A DNA stretch of 64,000 bases from CAZEHS01 sp964424355 (GTDB taxonomy: Bacteria; Bacillota; Clostridia; Peptostreptococcales; Acidaminobacteraceae). The notes beneath the pieces were generated by a model. That model was not told the origin of the DNA and did not search any database. It worked only from the letters and a program-made list of their open reading frames with translations. Made by a program: the position numbers and the translations under genes. How positions within the stretch are numbered: position 1 is the first letter of the stretch; each line of letters starts with the position of its first letter. The stretch lies in the NCBI GenBank assembly GCA_964424355.1, contig CAYRIO010000004.1, forward strand, positions 139,556 through 203,555. The letters are read 5' to 3'. Positions 8,495 to 17,017 of the stretch are shown here, in pieces.

Positions 8495-9082
8495 TCAATC
8501 CATGGCGTTCCGTTTCCCTGCCTGCTCGGCCAGCCAGCGGTAGGGTGTCAAATCCCCTGCCAGCTCCGGATGAAAAGCGGTCGCCAGGATATGTCCCTGA
8601 ACCACCCCCGTCACTTGCCCCCCCAGGGTCGCTGCCGGAATCGCCGGTTTTCGCATGCTCTCGAACCGGGGGGCACGGATAAAGATCATGTCCGCCTGAC
8701 TGGTGTCGCCCAGCATCCAGGTTCCCTGTGTTTTGAAGCTGTCCAACTGGGTGCCATATGCGTTTCGGCTGACCGTCACATTCAAAACGCCCAAATGCGG
8801 TTCCTCATCGAGGACTTCATCGGCCAGGAGGATCATACCGGCACAGGTCCCCCACACCGGCATCCCCTCCACAATGGAATTTTTCAAAGCTTCCCGGAAT
8901 CCGTTCCGATCCATGAGCCGCCTGAGAGCTGTACTCTCTCCGCCAGGAAGAATCATGGCATCCACGGCGCCCAGCTCTGCCACAGTCCTGACAGGCACGC
9001 CACAGACCCCTTCCAGCTGCTTCACTTGAGCCAGGTGCTCCGCGAACGATCCCTGAAGTGCCAATACGCCAATTGTTATCAT
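8495..9082 (-). CDS. pdxT: Pyridoxal 5'-phosphate synthase glutaminase subunit PdxT
   Basis: 195-residue class I glutamine amidotransferase that supplies ammonia to PdxS. Opens with MITIGVLALQGSFAEH, oxyanion motif LPGGESTA, nucleophile GTCAGM (Cys80), and the catalytic His/Glu in TAFHPEL. Length is normal. It starts 4 bases after the pdxS stop, typical of the pdxST operon. Confidence 0.97.
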   Translation of the reverse strand: MITIGVLALQGSFAEHLAQVKQLEGVCGVPVRTVAELGAVDAMILPGGESTALRRLMDRNGFREALKNSIVEGMPVWGTCAGMILLADEVLDEEPHLGVLNVTVSRNAYGTQLDSFKTQGTWMLGDTSQADMIFIRAPRFESMRKPAIPAATLGGQVTGVVQGHILATAFHPELAGDLTPYRWLAEQAGKRNAMD

Positions 9083-9086
9083 GAGC

Positions 9087-9965
9087 CTACCAGCCTCGCC
9101 CTGACAGGATCTGATCCGGGCTCAGGGTACCGATCTCAATGCCGGGCATGGAAGCGCCAAGGCCTGTAGAGATCTCCGCCAGTTGAGCGGCGTCCTGCCA
9201 GTGGGTCGTGGCCTGGACGATAGCCGCCGCCATGACTCTGGGATTCGCCGCTTTGAAGATGCCGGAACCTACAAAAACCCCATCACTGCCAAGGGCCATC
9301 ATCAGGGCTGCATCCGCAGGCGTAGCGATCCCTCCCGCCGCAAAATTCACCACCGGCAGGCATCCGGCTTCTGCCACAGCATTCACCAGTTCAAAAGGAG
9401 CGCCCATCTCCTTGGCAGCGGTCATCCGCTCATCCCGGGGCATGGCGGAAAGCTTACGGATTTCCGCTTGCAGCGTCCGTTGATGACGCACGGCTTCCAC
9501 CACATTGCCGGTTCCCGCCTCCCCTTTCGTACGGATCATTGCCGCCCCTTCACCGATACGCCGAAGGGCCTCACCCAGGTTGCGGGCCCCGCAGACAAAG
9601 GGAATCCGATAAGCGGTCTTATCGATATGGTAATTGTCATCTGCCGGTGTCAGCACTTCGCTTTCATCGATATAATCCACACTGAGAGCTTCCAGTATCC
9701 GGGCTTCAATGATGTGGCCTATCCGAACCTTCGCCATAACCGGGATGGTGACTGCTGCCTGGATTTCACGGATCATCTTAGGATCGGACATCCGGGCCAC
9801 GCCGCCATCTCTCCGGATATCAGAGGGAACCCGCTCCAGGGCCATGACGGCCACTGCGCCAGCCTCCTGAGCGATGACGGCTTCTTCCGGCGTCGTGACG
9901 TCCATGATGACGCCGCCTTTGAGCATTTGAGCCAATTGCTTGTTCAAAGCGTAATGAGTTGACAT
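9087..9965 (-). CDS. pdxS: Pyridoxal 5'-phosphate synthase lyase subunit PdxS
   Basis: 292-residue TIM-barrel enzyme that builds pyridoxal 5'-phosphate from ribose 5-phosphate, glyceraldehyde 3-phosphate and ammonia delivered by PdxT. Strongly conserved segments: GGVIMDVTTPEEAVIAQEAG, VMALERVPSDIR, PVMAKVRIGHIIEARILE, the EGAAMIRTKGEAGTGNVVEA phosphate loop region. GGAGGGTTATC precedes ATG. A near-consensus promoter lies at 10030-10058. Confidence 0.98.
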   Translation of the reverse strand: MSTHYALNKQLAQMLKGGVIMDVTTPEEAVIAQEAGAVAVMALERVPSDIRRDGGVARMSDPKMIREIQAAVTIPVMAKVRIGHIIEARILEALSVDYIDESEVLTPADDNYHIDKTAYRIPFVCGARNLGEALRRIGEGAAMIRTKGEAGTGNVVEAVRHQRTLQAEIRKLSAMPRDERMTAAKEMGAPFELVNAVAEAGCLPVVNFAAGGIATPADAALMMALGSDGVFVGSGIFKAANPRVMAAAIVQATTHWQDAAQLAEISTGLGASMPGIEIGTLSPDQILSGRGW

Positions 9966-10006
9966 GATAACCCTCCATTGTATCGGTACACAACGCGCGC
10001 TCCTCG

Positions 10007-10058
10007 AAGTGTATCGTATTTGTATCTATTTTATACCACTACACTTTGAACGCGTCAA
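10007..10058 (-). promoter_or_regulatory. pdxST promoter with flanking inverted repeat
   Basis: Minus strand: -35 TTGACG (10058-10053), 17-base spacer, -10 TATAAA (10035-10030), start expected near 10023. The repeat AAGTGTA (10046-10040, in the spacer) is inverted as TACACTT (10013-10007, just past the start). This pair could bind a repressor or a MocR/PdxR-type regulator; no such regulator gene is in the window apart from the PucR-type gene behind pdxT. Confidence 0.7.
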
Positions 10059-10068
10059 GTCATTCAAT

Positions 10069-10111
10069 AAAAAAAGCCGTCTCAAGCGGATTTGATCCGG
10101 TGAGATGGCTT
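10069..10111 (-). terminator. Terminator of the PAS-GGDEF gene
   Basis: Minus strand AAGCCATCTCA pairs with TTGAGACGGCTT (one mismatch) and is followed by TTTTTAT. It separates the cyclase gene from the pdxST promoter. Confidence 0.8.
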
Positions 10112-10117
10112 TTACTG

Positions 10118-11815
10118 TCATTCAGAAATGATTTCATTCATGTTGTTCTTTTCAAGGTACATGAGGTGATCGGCCCTTCGGATCAGGTCTTCCAACGTGA
10201 TGGGATCCTCCGCGCTCATCTGCTCAATACCATAGCTGAAGCTCATGTCGTAGGGCTTCTTCATCTCCTTGCTCAGGTCCTTCAAGCTCTCTTTGATACG
10301 GCTCACAAGCTTTTCGGCAACGCTCTTTTCGCACCCCGGGAAAAGGACCATGAATTCGTCCCCACCGATCCGACAGATGGCATCTCCCGCCCGAATGGAA
10401 CTCCGAATCAGTTCCGCAGTGGTCTTAAGAACCACATCCCCTTCGCTATGACCGTAGTTATCGTTAACCTGCTTCAAGCCATCAATATCGATAAAACAGA
10501 CTGAAAATGTTTTTCGCTGTTTGAAGCATGTTTTTTCCATCTGCTTCAGCATGGCAAACCCGCTGCGTCGGTTCAGGACTCCCGTCAGTTCATCTGTGGA
10601 GGCAATGACCGCCAGCTTTTCACGGCTGGCATACAGGTCCAGTTCATAGCGTTTCCGATCTGTGATATCCGAATAGGTGCGCACGAAACCGCCCCCGGGC
10701 AGCGGGTTATGAAACAGCTGTACCCACACTTTATCCCCTGCGCCCTTGAGCTGCCAATACTCCCGGGTGTAGGACCGATTCAACTGGATTGTCCCTTTAT
10801 CCAGTTCCATGTTCTCCCGGCTGGTGGGCCGGCGCTCCCGCCAAAGGCGGAATGAATTTTCAAAAGGCGTACCCACCTGGACTTCAGAGACTTCAAATCC
10901 AAAGAGGTCCAGGAATTTCTTGTTGTATGCCGCAATTTCCATCCGCGAATTGACGACAATCATCGCCTGGGCCATATTATCCAGAACCGCTTCCATCAAA
11001 TGCCGGAATTCCAGCAAGGAGGATTGCGCCTCCCGGTTGAGGGTGATATCCCGGGCAACGCCTTGGTACCCCTCGAATTCCATCTTGCTGTTCAATACCG
11101 GGGTCAGATTCACTTCCACCCAAATCATCCGGCCATCCTTGCAGATCATCTGGATTTCCTTATGCCGTGAAACGGCACCCTGAAGGTGGGGAGGCATACT
11201 GAGGATTTCCTGATGGTACCGCCGCAGGAGCTCCACACCGTCCGGGGTGATGAATTCCCATAAAACGCGGCCCAAAACCTCTTCATTCTCATAACCCCGC
11301 ACGATTGTATCGGAAGCGCTGATGTACGTGAATCTGAAATCTTCATCCAGCCGCCAGAGGACGTCCGTCATATTGTCCATAAGGAATTTCAGACCGGCCT
11401 CGGCTTGGTAACGGTTAAGCCGATTCATTCCGGGTGGTGTCTGATCCTCACGGATCCGCTGAGTGGACTTCTTGACGACCATGGCAAACTGGTTTTCCCC
11501 GGATCGCCATGCCAAAACCTCCAGGAACCCCTCCAGCTTCACACAGAAGACCTTGTAAGTCACCGGATCCGCCGTTTCAATGGCTTCTTCCAGTTCACTC
11601 ATCTGATACAGCTCTGCCATATCCCCCTGTACCAGCACCGCAAGACCATTTAACCGCCGATAAAGGCTTTCCTGAATCCCCAGCCACTTAATCAGGACTG
11701 GATTGATGTATTCGAACCGGAGAGATTTACTCCTGACTGATTGATCGGTTTCCAGCGTTCCTATCGCAAATCCTTCGCTCAGGGTTTCCCCCAGAAGTCT
11801 AAGCCCCTTATCCAT
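10118..11815 (-). CDS. Soluble PAS-GGDEF diguanylate cyclase
   Basis: 565 residues, no membrane segment. Three PAS-type regions (about 25-120 divergent, 140-270, 275-395) precede a GGDEF domain (about 400-560). The active-site motif RIGGDEF is intact and an RxxD inhibitory I-site (RAGD) sits five residues before it, so the enzyme should make c-di-GMP from GTP under product inhibition. PAS domains suggest a cytosolic redox or small-molecule input. AGGAGGGTTTTTC precedes the ATG. Single-gene unit ended by its own terminator. Confidence 0.92.
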   Translation of the reverse strand: MDKGLRLLGETLSEGFAIGTLETDQSVRSKSLRFEYINPVLIKWLGIQESLYRRLNGLAVLVQGDMAELYQMSELEEAIETADPVTYKVFCVKLEGFLEVLAWRSGENQFAMVVKKSTQRIREDQTPPGMNRLNRYQAEAGLKFLMDNMTDVLWRLDEDFRFTYISASDTIVRGYENEEVLGRVLWEFITPDGVELLRRYHQEILSMPPHLQGAVSRHKEIQMICKDGRMIWVEVNLTPVLNSKMEFEGYQGVARDITLNREAQSSLLEFRHLMEAVLDNMAQAMIVVNSRMEIAAYNKKFLDLFGFEVSEVQVGTPFENSFRLWRERRPTSRENMELDKGTIQLNRSYTREYWQLKGAGDKVWVQLFHNPLPGGGFVRTYSDITDRKRYELDLYASREKLAVIASTDELTGVLNRRSGFAMLKQMEKTCFKQRKTFSVCFIDIDGLKQVNDNYGHSEGDVVLKTTAELIRSSIRAGDAICRIGGDEFMVLFPGCEKSVAEKLVSRIKESLKDLSKEMKKPYDMSFSYGIEQMSAEDPITLEDLIRRADHLMYLEKNNMNEIISE

Positions 11816-11988
11816 GAAAAACCCTCCTGTCCCACTGATGATTCCCCGCTAGCGAAGGATTTAAACACTATCGTTCATCTTAGCGAAACTAAATTGTCCT
11901 TACTGTGTCTGACAGGGCATATCCTGCTTGCTTCGAGATGAATCCATTATACAGGACCGCATCCATTCTGTTTATTTATTTTTCTCCA

Positions 11989-12018
11989 GGGTATGAAGGT
12001 ATACAAAGTCACATACCC
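11989..12018. repeat. Inverted repeat before the GrdA-like gene
   Basis: GGGTATG (11989-11995) and CATACCC (12012-12018) are separated by 16 bases, directly upstream of the GAGGAATCTGATT ribosome site. It could be a leader hairpin or an operator; I recognise no regulator motif. Confidence 0.45.
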
Positions 12019-12035
12019 CAGAGAGGAATCTGATT

Positions 12036-12482
12036 ATGAGTATACTGACGGGCAAAAAAATCATCATCTTGGGTGACCGGGACGGCATCTCCGCCACCAC
12101 CATCGAAGAATGCGTCCGAAATGAACCATCTGCGGAAGTGATCTATGCGGCTACAGAATTTTTCGCTGGGCACATGGATCTTGATAACCAGAAGCGGATT
12201 AGAATGCTCACGGAAAAACACGGGTTTGAAAAAGTCTTGCTCCTCATAGGTACCGGTGAGAAAGACTCTACCCGGTTAGCGGCCCAAACTGTGACCTCCG
12301 GCGATCCCAGCGGCAAGGGAGCCTTGGCTGGAATTGCTTTGAAACTCCCATTTATCCACGTACTGGAAACGCCTTTCAAAGAAGCGGTTTCTCCAGCACT
12401 CTGGAAGGAGCACCTCGAAATTTTCGAAACGGCTTTGGATTATGAGACATTCGAGCAGGAAATCAAAACTGTCAGAGGATAA
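12036..12482 (+). CDS. GrdA-like protein (glycine/sarcosine/betaine reductase protein A family) lacking the selenocysteine motif
   Basis: 148 residues. It matches protein A of the glycine reductase complex in the opening (GKKIIILGDRDGISATTIEEC), the middle (MDLDNQKRI, VLLLIGTGEKDS, AAQTVTSGDPSGKGALAGI) and the end. In true GrdA the loop after ATE reads about CFVU-TAAGAMDL, with the catalytic Cys and Sec. Here it reads ATEFFAGHMDL (residues 39-49), four residues shorter with neither Cys nor Sec, and no in-frame TGA. It therefore cannot carry the carboxymethyl-selenoether intermediate. No grdB, grdC/D, grdE or thioredoxin genes are near. The role is unknown; a regulatory or ligand-carrying role is only a guess. 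Confidence 0.8.
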   Translation: MSILTGKKIIILGDRDGISATTIEECVRNEPSAEVIYAATEFFAGHMDLDNQKRIRMLTEKHGFEKVLLLIGTGEKDSTRLAAQTVTSGDPSGKGALAGIALKLPFIHVLETPFKEAVSPALWKEHLEIFETALDYETFEQEIKTVRG

Positions 12483-12488
12483 ACATTC

Positions 12489-12512
12489 AAAAGCCCCTTC
12501 GCGGGGGCTTTT
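12489..12512. terminator. Bidirectional terminator between the GrdA-like and LacI genes
   Basis: AAAAGCCCC, loop TTCGC, GGGGGCTTTT. The flanking A and T runs let it serve both the plus-strand GrdA-like gene and the converging LacI gene. Confidence 0.8.
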
Positions 12513-12528
12513 GTCATGTAAGAATCCT

Positions 12529-13527
12529 TCATGTAGATTTCCGGACGACCAATTTCCCTTCATAACATAGCGGATCCTGCTGAACAAACCCTTCTTCAAT
12601 CATGCGAATCAGAATATCGCAGCCACTATAGCCCAGATCATAGCTGGGTTGAGCAATGGTTGTCAGCTCAGGGTCCACCAGCTTCGCCATATAGATATCG
12701 TCATACCCGACGACAGCGACATCCTCCGGGATCCTTTTGCCGAAAAAGCGAAGCGCCTTGATGGCGCCGATAGCGACCATATCATTGCCGCAGAGAACGG
12801 CATCAAACTCCACCCCCTGATTGATCAGCCATGATATTCCACCGTATCCCCATTCCTGACGGAAGGTGCCTTCCAGCACCCGGGTTTCGGAAAACGTGAG
12901 ACCGCCGTCCTGCAGTGCTCGCCGGTATCCTTCCATCCGCTCCTGGGACGTTTGATACCCGCTACTGCCGTTAAGCATGGCTATCTTCTTGTAGCCCCGT
13001 TCAATCAGGTGGTTGGTGGCATCGTACGCCCCTTTGATGTTATCAACGAAGATCCTGCCGATGGGTCCCTCGATTTCCACATCCCGTCCCATCAGGACAA
13101 CCGGCACGCCTTTAGACCGGGTTTCCATCAACAGCGGTGTTCGACTGGAGGAATCCGTAAAAATGATGCCATCCACCATTTTTTCAATCAGCATCTTCAC
13201 ATAGCGTTCTTCCTTCAGCGGGCTGTCATCGGAATTGCAGATGATAACACTGTAGCCCCCCTCATTGGCCCGGTCTTCAGCTCCCCGGGAAATCTCAGGA
13301 AAAAAGGGGTTGGTGATATCCGGAATCACCAGGCCGATAGTTTTGCTTTTTTTCGTAACCAGACTGCGCGCCAGAATGTTGGGGACATAGTTATGGGTTT
13401 TTGCCAGATCCCAAATCTTATCCTTTGTCCTGTCACTGATGTGGTTGGCTTTATTATTGAGGACCATGGATACCGTCGCCGTAGATACTCCGGCAAGCCT
13501 TGCTAAGTCCTTGATGGTGACTTTCAT
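12529..13527 (-). CDS. LacI-family transcriptional regulator
   Basis: 332 residues. N-terminal helix-turn-helix VTIKDLARLAGVSTATVSMVL and hinge (NYVPNILARSL), then a periplasmic-binding-protein-like sugar domain (IGLVIPDITNPFFPEI through AVVGYDDIYMAKLVDPELTT). The target is unknown: no sugar genes adjoin it. ATG at 13527 is chosen for GGGAGTGAAATTC 8 bases upstream; the GTG nine bases earlier would overlap that site. Confidence 0.92.
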   Translation of the reverse strand: MKVTIKDLARLAGVSTATVSMVLNNKANHISDRTKDKIWDLAKTHNYVPNILARSLVTKKSKTIGLVIPDITNPFFPEISRGAEDRANEGGYSVIICNSDDSPLKEERYVKMLIEKMVDGIIFTDSSSRTPLLMETRSKGVPVVLMGRDVEIEGPIGRIFVDNIKGAYDATNHLIERGYKKIAMLNGSSGYQTSQERMEGYRRALQDGGLTFSETRVLEGTFRQEWGYGGISWLINQGVEFDAVLCGNDMVAIGAIKALRFFGKRIPEDVAVVGYDDIYMAKLVDPELTTIAQPSYDLGYSGCDILIRMIEEGFVQQDPLCYEGKLVVRKST

Positions 13528-13615
13528 GAATTTCACTCCCCTGTATGCCTTCTATATGACAAGCATACCGCATCCGTAGGATTTTTATATATGTTTAGTT
13601 AACAATTCCAATCCG

Positions 13616-14119
13616 TTAACTCCCCGTGATTGTCCCATTATTCAGCATTTCAAATTCCAGTTCATGGCGGATGGGAATGCCATCGTAACCCACATGCGGA
13701 ATTTGCGGCTTGATGGAACGGGCTTTTTTAATCCCTTCTTTGTGAAAGGCACATAAATCGAAGCCGCGCTTCTGATAAAATCGGATCGCGTTGACATTGT
13801 CATTGGTTGTAATCAGACACAGCCGCTTGTATCCGCTATTCCTGAAGTGAGCAATCACTGAATCCAGCAGCCGTGTGCCAATTCCCCGCCTTTGAAAAAT
13901 AGAATCCAGCGCCACCAGCTCCATCTCGTGCGGGTCGGCCCTGAATAGGGCTATTCCGGCTAAGCGGCCAGTCACCTCGTCGGTTGCGATAAAGCCCTTC
14001 AAGGAAGCCATCTCATGACTCCTGCCTCGGGAAACCAGAACCGATGAACCCCAGGTTCCTGCCAGGCGTTCCTGAAGCTCTGATGACATTTGCCCATGAA
14101 TCTGCTCAATCTGAATCAT
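13616..14119 (-). CDS. GNAT-family N-acetyltransferase
   Basis: 167 residues. The acetyl-CoA binding motif appears as DSIFQRRGIGTRLLDSVI, followed by GYKRLCLITTNDNVNAIRFYQKRGF. Substrate unknown. ATG at 14119 follows AGGAGGGAACGC; an earlier in-frame start at 14191 would read through the divergent promoter region. Two GTTAAC palindromes lie at its 3' end (13598-13603 and 13615-13620). Confidence 0.88.
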   Translation of the reverse strand: MIQIEQIHGQMSSELQERLAGTWGSSVLVSRGRSHEMASLKGFIATDEVTGRLAGIALFRADPHEMELVALDSIFQRRGIGTRLLDSVIAHFRNSGYKRLCLITTNDNVNAIRFYQKRGFDLCAFHKEGIKKARSIKPQIPHVGYDGIPIRHELEFEMLNNGTITGS

Positions 14120-14217
14120 GCGTTCCCTCCTGAATATGTCGCGTATTATTTTCCCACTAATTACCTGCTTATGGTATACTGCTGTTAGCATTTCATTCCC
14201 AGCCTGCGAGGATCCCT

Positions 14218-15363
14218 ATGCATACCATGACCCGATTGGGACTAGTTTCCCTGATTGCCATAAGCCTCACCCTGCCGGCGGGCTGCAGTCCCCCCAAAAG
14301 CCCTCAGGCAGACCCGGATAGCATTCCCATGACCGATTTGGCCCCCGCCGTGAATACTGCGGCTGAAAAGCCCGACTATTCTTTTAACGGAGATTTTATC
14401 CTTCCTAAAAGCAATACCCTGAAAATTGATGATGAAACACTCTACGCAGTTTCCCCGGAGCATCTCCAGATTGCACGTAATGAAATCCTTGCCCGCCACG
14501 GCTACGTCTTTAAAAACGCAGAACTCCAGTCATATTTCAGCAAGAAGGCCTGGTATGAGGCGGAACCCGGATTTACATACGATGCGCTGAACCCCATTGA
14601 AAAGTACAACATGGCCTTCCTGAAATATTATGAATCCATGGGCGATGAAGACACTGCGCCGCCTATGAAGCCTACCGGAATTTCAGTTTTTCCCCCTGAA
14701 AAGGAAGTTCGCACGGATCTCAATGGGGACGGCCGCCCTGAAACCATTCTCTGGTCCAGAGAAGACAGTCATTCCATTTTGAAGATCAATGATGTGGTCT
14801 TCGAGGAAGACGGGGATTACTTTGCTGATAATTTCGGGATTTCGGACATCGATGTTTCTGATTCCAGAAAAGAGGTGGTCATCAGCGATCTAGGTCCCAG
14901 TGACGACTACGTCTCCACCTTCTATAGCTTTGATAATAATCGCATCACCCGCATGGGACAGGTGGGTGGTTTGGTGGATTACGGAATCTTTTTAGACGGA
15001 TCCGGTCGATTTTCAGCCCAAACCCGCGGCAGCATCCTGCAAACCTGGTTTTTTGAAAAACAGTATGAGCTGACTCCGGTCCATCAGATCAAAGAATTGA
15101 AAGAAGACACCTATCAAACCGATTGTACTATTTTTGTAAAAAGACCGGTTCAGGTTTTTTCTGAACGGAGCCTCTCAAAACCCAGTTTTACGCTGTCAGA
15201 AGGAACCATTATAACGATCATCGGGACGGATAATCACGCCTGGTGTGAAATAAGAACCGCCAGCGGAAGACAGGGCTGGTTTGCCGTAAAGGATTTCAGT
15301 ACCCTCACCCACGAAGATATGCCTGTGCAGGATGCCTTTTTCGGCCTGAGTTCCGCTGATTGA
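14218..15363 (+). CDS. YARHG- and SH3-domain lipoprotein
   Basis: 381 residues. Signal peptide with lipobox LPAGC (about residue 23) predicts a membrane-anchored surface lipoprotein. A YARHG domain (IARNEILARHGYVF...YNMAFLKYYE, about residues 85-140) is a predicted extracellular module in Firmicutes. The middle has a low-similarity FG-GAP-like stretch (DLNGDGRPETILWS). The C terminus looks like a bacterial SH3 domain that could bind peptidoglycan (VFSERSLSKPSFTLSEGTII...WCEIRTASGRQGWF). Cell-surface role inferred. CGAGGATCCCT precedes ATG. Confidence 0.8.
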   Translation: MHTMTRLGLVSLIAISLTLPAGCSPPKSPQADPDSIPMTDLAPAVNTAAEKPDYSFNGDFILPKSNTLKIDDETLYAVSPEHLQIARNEILARHGYVFKNAELQSYFSKKAWYEAEPGFTYDALNPIEKYNMAFLKYYESMGDEDTAPPMKPTGISVFPPEKEVRTDLNGDGRPETILWSREDSHSILKINDVVFEEDGDYFADNFGISDIDVSDSRKEVVISDLGPSDDYVSTFYSFDNNRITRMGQVGGLVDYGIFLDGSGRFSAQTRGSILQTWFFEKQYELTPVHQIKELKEDTYQTDCTIFVKRPVQVFSERSLSKPSFTLSEGTIITIIGTDNHAWCEIRTASGRQGWFAVKDFSTLTHEDMPVQDAFFGLSSAD

Positions 15364-15376
15364 CGTATAAAAAATC

Positions 15377-15427
15377 AAAAGCCATGCCGCTCCCACTTAC
15401 AACAGGAGCAGCATGGCTTTTCTATTT
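15377..15427. terminator. Bidirectional terminator between the lipoprotein and EamA genes
   Basis: AAAAGCCATGC-c-GCTCC pairs with GGAGC-a-GCATGGCTTTT, then CTATTTTT on the plus strand; an A-run on the other side serves the minus strand. Confidence 0.85.
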
Positions 15428-16312
15428 TTCAGCTGTACTGATCTTTGATGTCTGAACCAGCAGGACCCCCAACAGGATCACCGCCGTTGCAATCATCACA
15501 GAAAACGTCAGTTTTTCTCCCAGTACCAGAGCCCCCAGCAGGACCGCGATGACCGGATTGACATATGCATAGGTACCAACCCGCGCCGCCGGCCACTTTT
15601 GCAGCAGGTAGATATATGCGCTGTAACCAATCAGGGAGCCGAATACGATCAGATACGCCATCGCCCCGATGCCAGTGCCTGTGGGATGGAACCGACCGGC
15701 CTCTCCCAGGACAAGACCGGTGGCTGTCAGCGCCACGCCCCCTGCCACCATCTGAATGCCGATATGCGTTACAACGGACCCGGTTGGCTTCAGTGTCTTG
15801 GAGTAAACCGATCCGCCTGCCCAGCACAGACAAGCCAGAACCAGAAGCAGCGCTCCCAGTGGATTCACCGCACTGGTCAGGTCATCCGCCATGACCAAGA
15901 TGCCTACACCGGCAAATCCCACAAATAAACCTGCCCAGCCCTTCCACGACAATCGCTCTTTTCTGATGAAAAAGTACTCAATCAACGCCATGAATAGAGG
16001 AACTGTCGCCACCAGCAAGGAGGCGACCCCAGAGTGAACCCACTGCTCCGCCATGACCACCAGCCCGTTTCCGCCAAAGAGAAGGAGCAGTCCAATGATG
16101 GAAAACGCCTTAAAATCCTGAACACGGCTGGGGTAGGACAGCTTCTTGAAATTGGCAAAAGCCAGGGTGATCCCGCCGGCAATCAGAAAGCGAATCCCAG
16201 CAAACAGCATGGGAGGCAGCTCTTGAACCCCAATCCGTATCGCCAGGTAGGTGGAACCCCAAAAAATACACACCGCAATGTATGCAATCCAAACCAGCTT
16301 ACGCTCCTGCAC
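15422..16312 (-). CDS. EamA/DMT-family exporter coupled to an Lrp regulator
   Basis: 296 residues, about ten transmembrane helices in two EamA repeats (VCIFWGSTYLAIRIG near the start; ACLCWAGGSVYSKTL in the second half). A GTG start at 16312 is inferred: GGCGGGGAAGATT precedes it, the protein then begins VQERKLVWIAYIAV as in relatives, and it overlaps the lrp-like gene end by 14 bases. The frame stays open upstream to 16420 but that part is the lrp coding region. Lrp pairing suggests amino-acid export (inference). Confidence 0.82.
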   Translation of the reverse strand: MQERKLVWIAYIAVCIFWGSTYLAIRIGVQELPPMLFAGIRFLIAGGITLAFANFKKLSYPSRVQDFKAFSIIGLLLLFGGNGLVVMAEQWVHSGVASLLVATVPLFMALIEYFFIRKERLSWKGWAGLFVGFAGVGILVMADDLTSAVNPLGALLLVLACLCWAGGSVYSKTLKPTGSVVTHIGIQMVAGGVALTATGLVLGEAGRFHPTGTGIGAMAYLIVFGSLIGYSAYIYLLQKWPAARVGTYAYVNPVIAVLLGALVLGEKLTFSVMIATAVILLGVLLVQTSKISTAEK

Positions 16313-16781
16313 AATCTTCCCCGCCTTCCGTTTCCTGAACACACCCTTCAGAATAGTAATCTGCCAGAATAAAGGTCGTGGAGGTCTCACGAATCCCTTC
16401 CAATTCCCACAGGGCATCAATCAGTTTATTGATATTCTGAGGGCGGTTCGTCCGTACCTCTACAATGAGACACCACTCACCGGACACCCGTGACACCCGT
16501 TTCATTGATACATCCGGGATGGAAATCGCCTTCACCTGTTGCACCATCTCGTGAAACCGGGGCCCATTGCTCTTTATGAAAATCATGGCATCCAGATCCA
16601 GTCCCAACGCGGACCAATTGACTTCCGCACGGTATCCCTTCAGCACACCGGTCTGTTCCAGCTTTTTCACCCGTTGATGCACCGCAGGCCGGGACAGGTT
16701 CAGCTTCCGGCCGATTTCTTCATGGGTTGCCCGTCCATTATGCAGCAGATATTCCAATATGTCTTGATCCATGTGATCCAT
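16299..16781 (-). CDS. Lrp/AsnC-family transcriptional regulator
   Basis: 160 residues. N-terminal winged helix (DQDILEYLLHNGRATHEEIGRKLNLSRPAVHQRVKKLE) and C-terminal ligand-binding RAM-type domain (VSRVSGEWCLIVEVRT). ATG at 16781 follows GGAGGTGTTGCT; the ATG-like codons further up extend into the promoter. It probably controls the overlapping transporter gene and itself. Confidence 0.92.
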   Translation of the reverse strand: MDHMDQDILEYLLHNGRATHEEIGRKLNLSRPAVHQRVKKLEQTGVLKGYRAEVNWSALGLDLDAMIFIKSNGPRFHEMVQQVKAISIPDVSMKRVSRVSGEWCLIVEVRTNRPQNINKLIDALWELEGIRETSTTFILADYYSEGCVQETEGGEDCAGA

Positions 16782-16962
16782 AGCAACACCTCCATAGACA
16801 TATCGTAACATATTTTATCGATTATGCCCCATTCCGTCATAGAATTATACACTTCGTAACCGTATCGACAGATTCATCGGCCATTTTCATTTCCCCGACA
16901 AATAATACTCAGAATTCAAGACACGCTTCTAACGTTTCGTATGTGCCCTTCTCCTCAGGACA

Positions 16963-16998
16963 GAAAAAGGCAAAACCATTGGAATCAACAGTTTTGCC
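16963..16998 (-). terminator. Terminator of mscL
   Basis: Minus strand GGCAAAAC (16998-16991) pairs with GTTTTGCC (16976-16969), followed by TTTTTCTG, 20 bases past the mscL stop. Confidence 0.85.
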
Positions 16999-17017
16999 TT
17001 TCGGTGCATTCTGGGTG

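Noticed and set aside
9183..9962. 259-residue plus-strand open frame
   Set aside because: Antisense to pdxS, with no ribosome site and no family features.
12036..12482. In-frame UGA (selenocysteine) in the GrdA-like gene
   Set aside because: The reading frame has no internal TGA and the loop is shortened; no SECIS-like hairpin is expected.
13598..13620. Two GTTAAC sites as a LacI-type operator
   Set aside because: The second site includes the acetyltransferase stop codon, and LacI operators are usually near the LacI promoter; spacing and sequence do not match a CcpA-type site.
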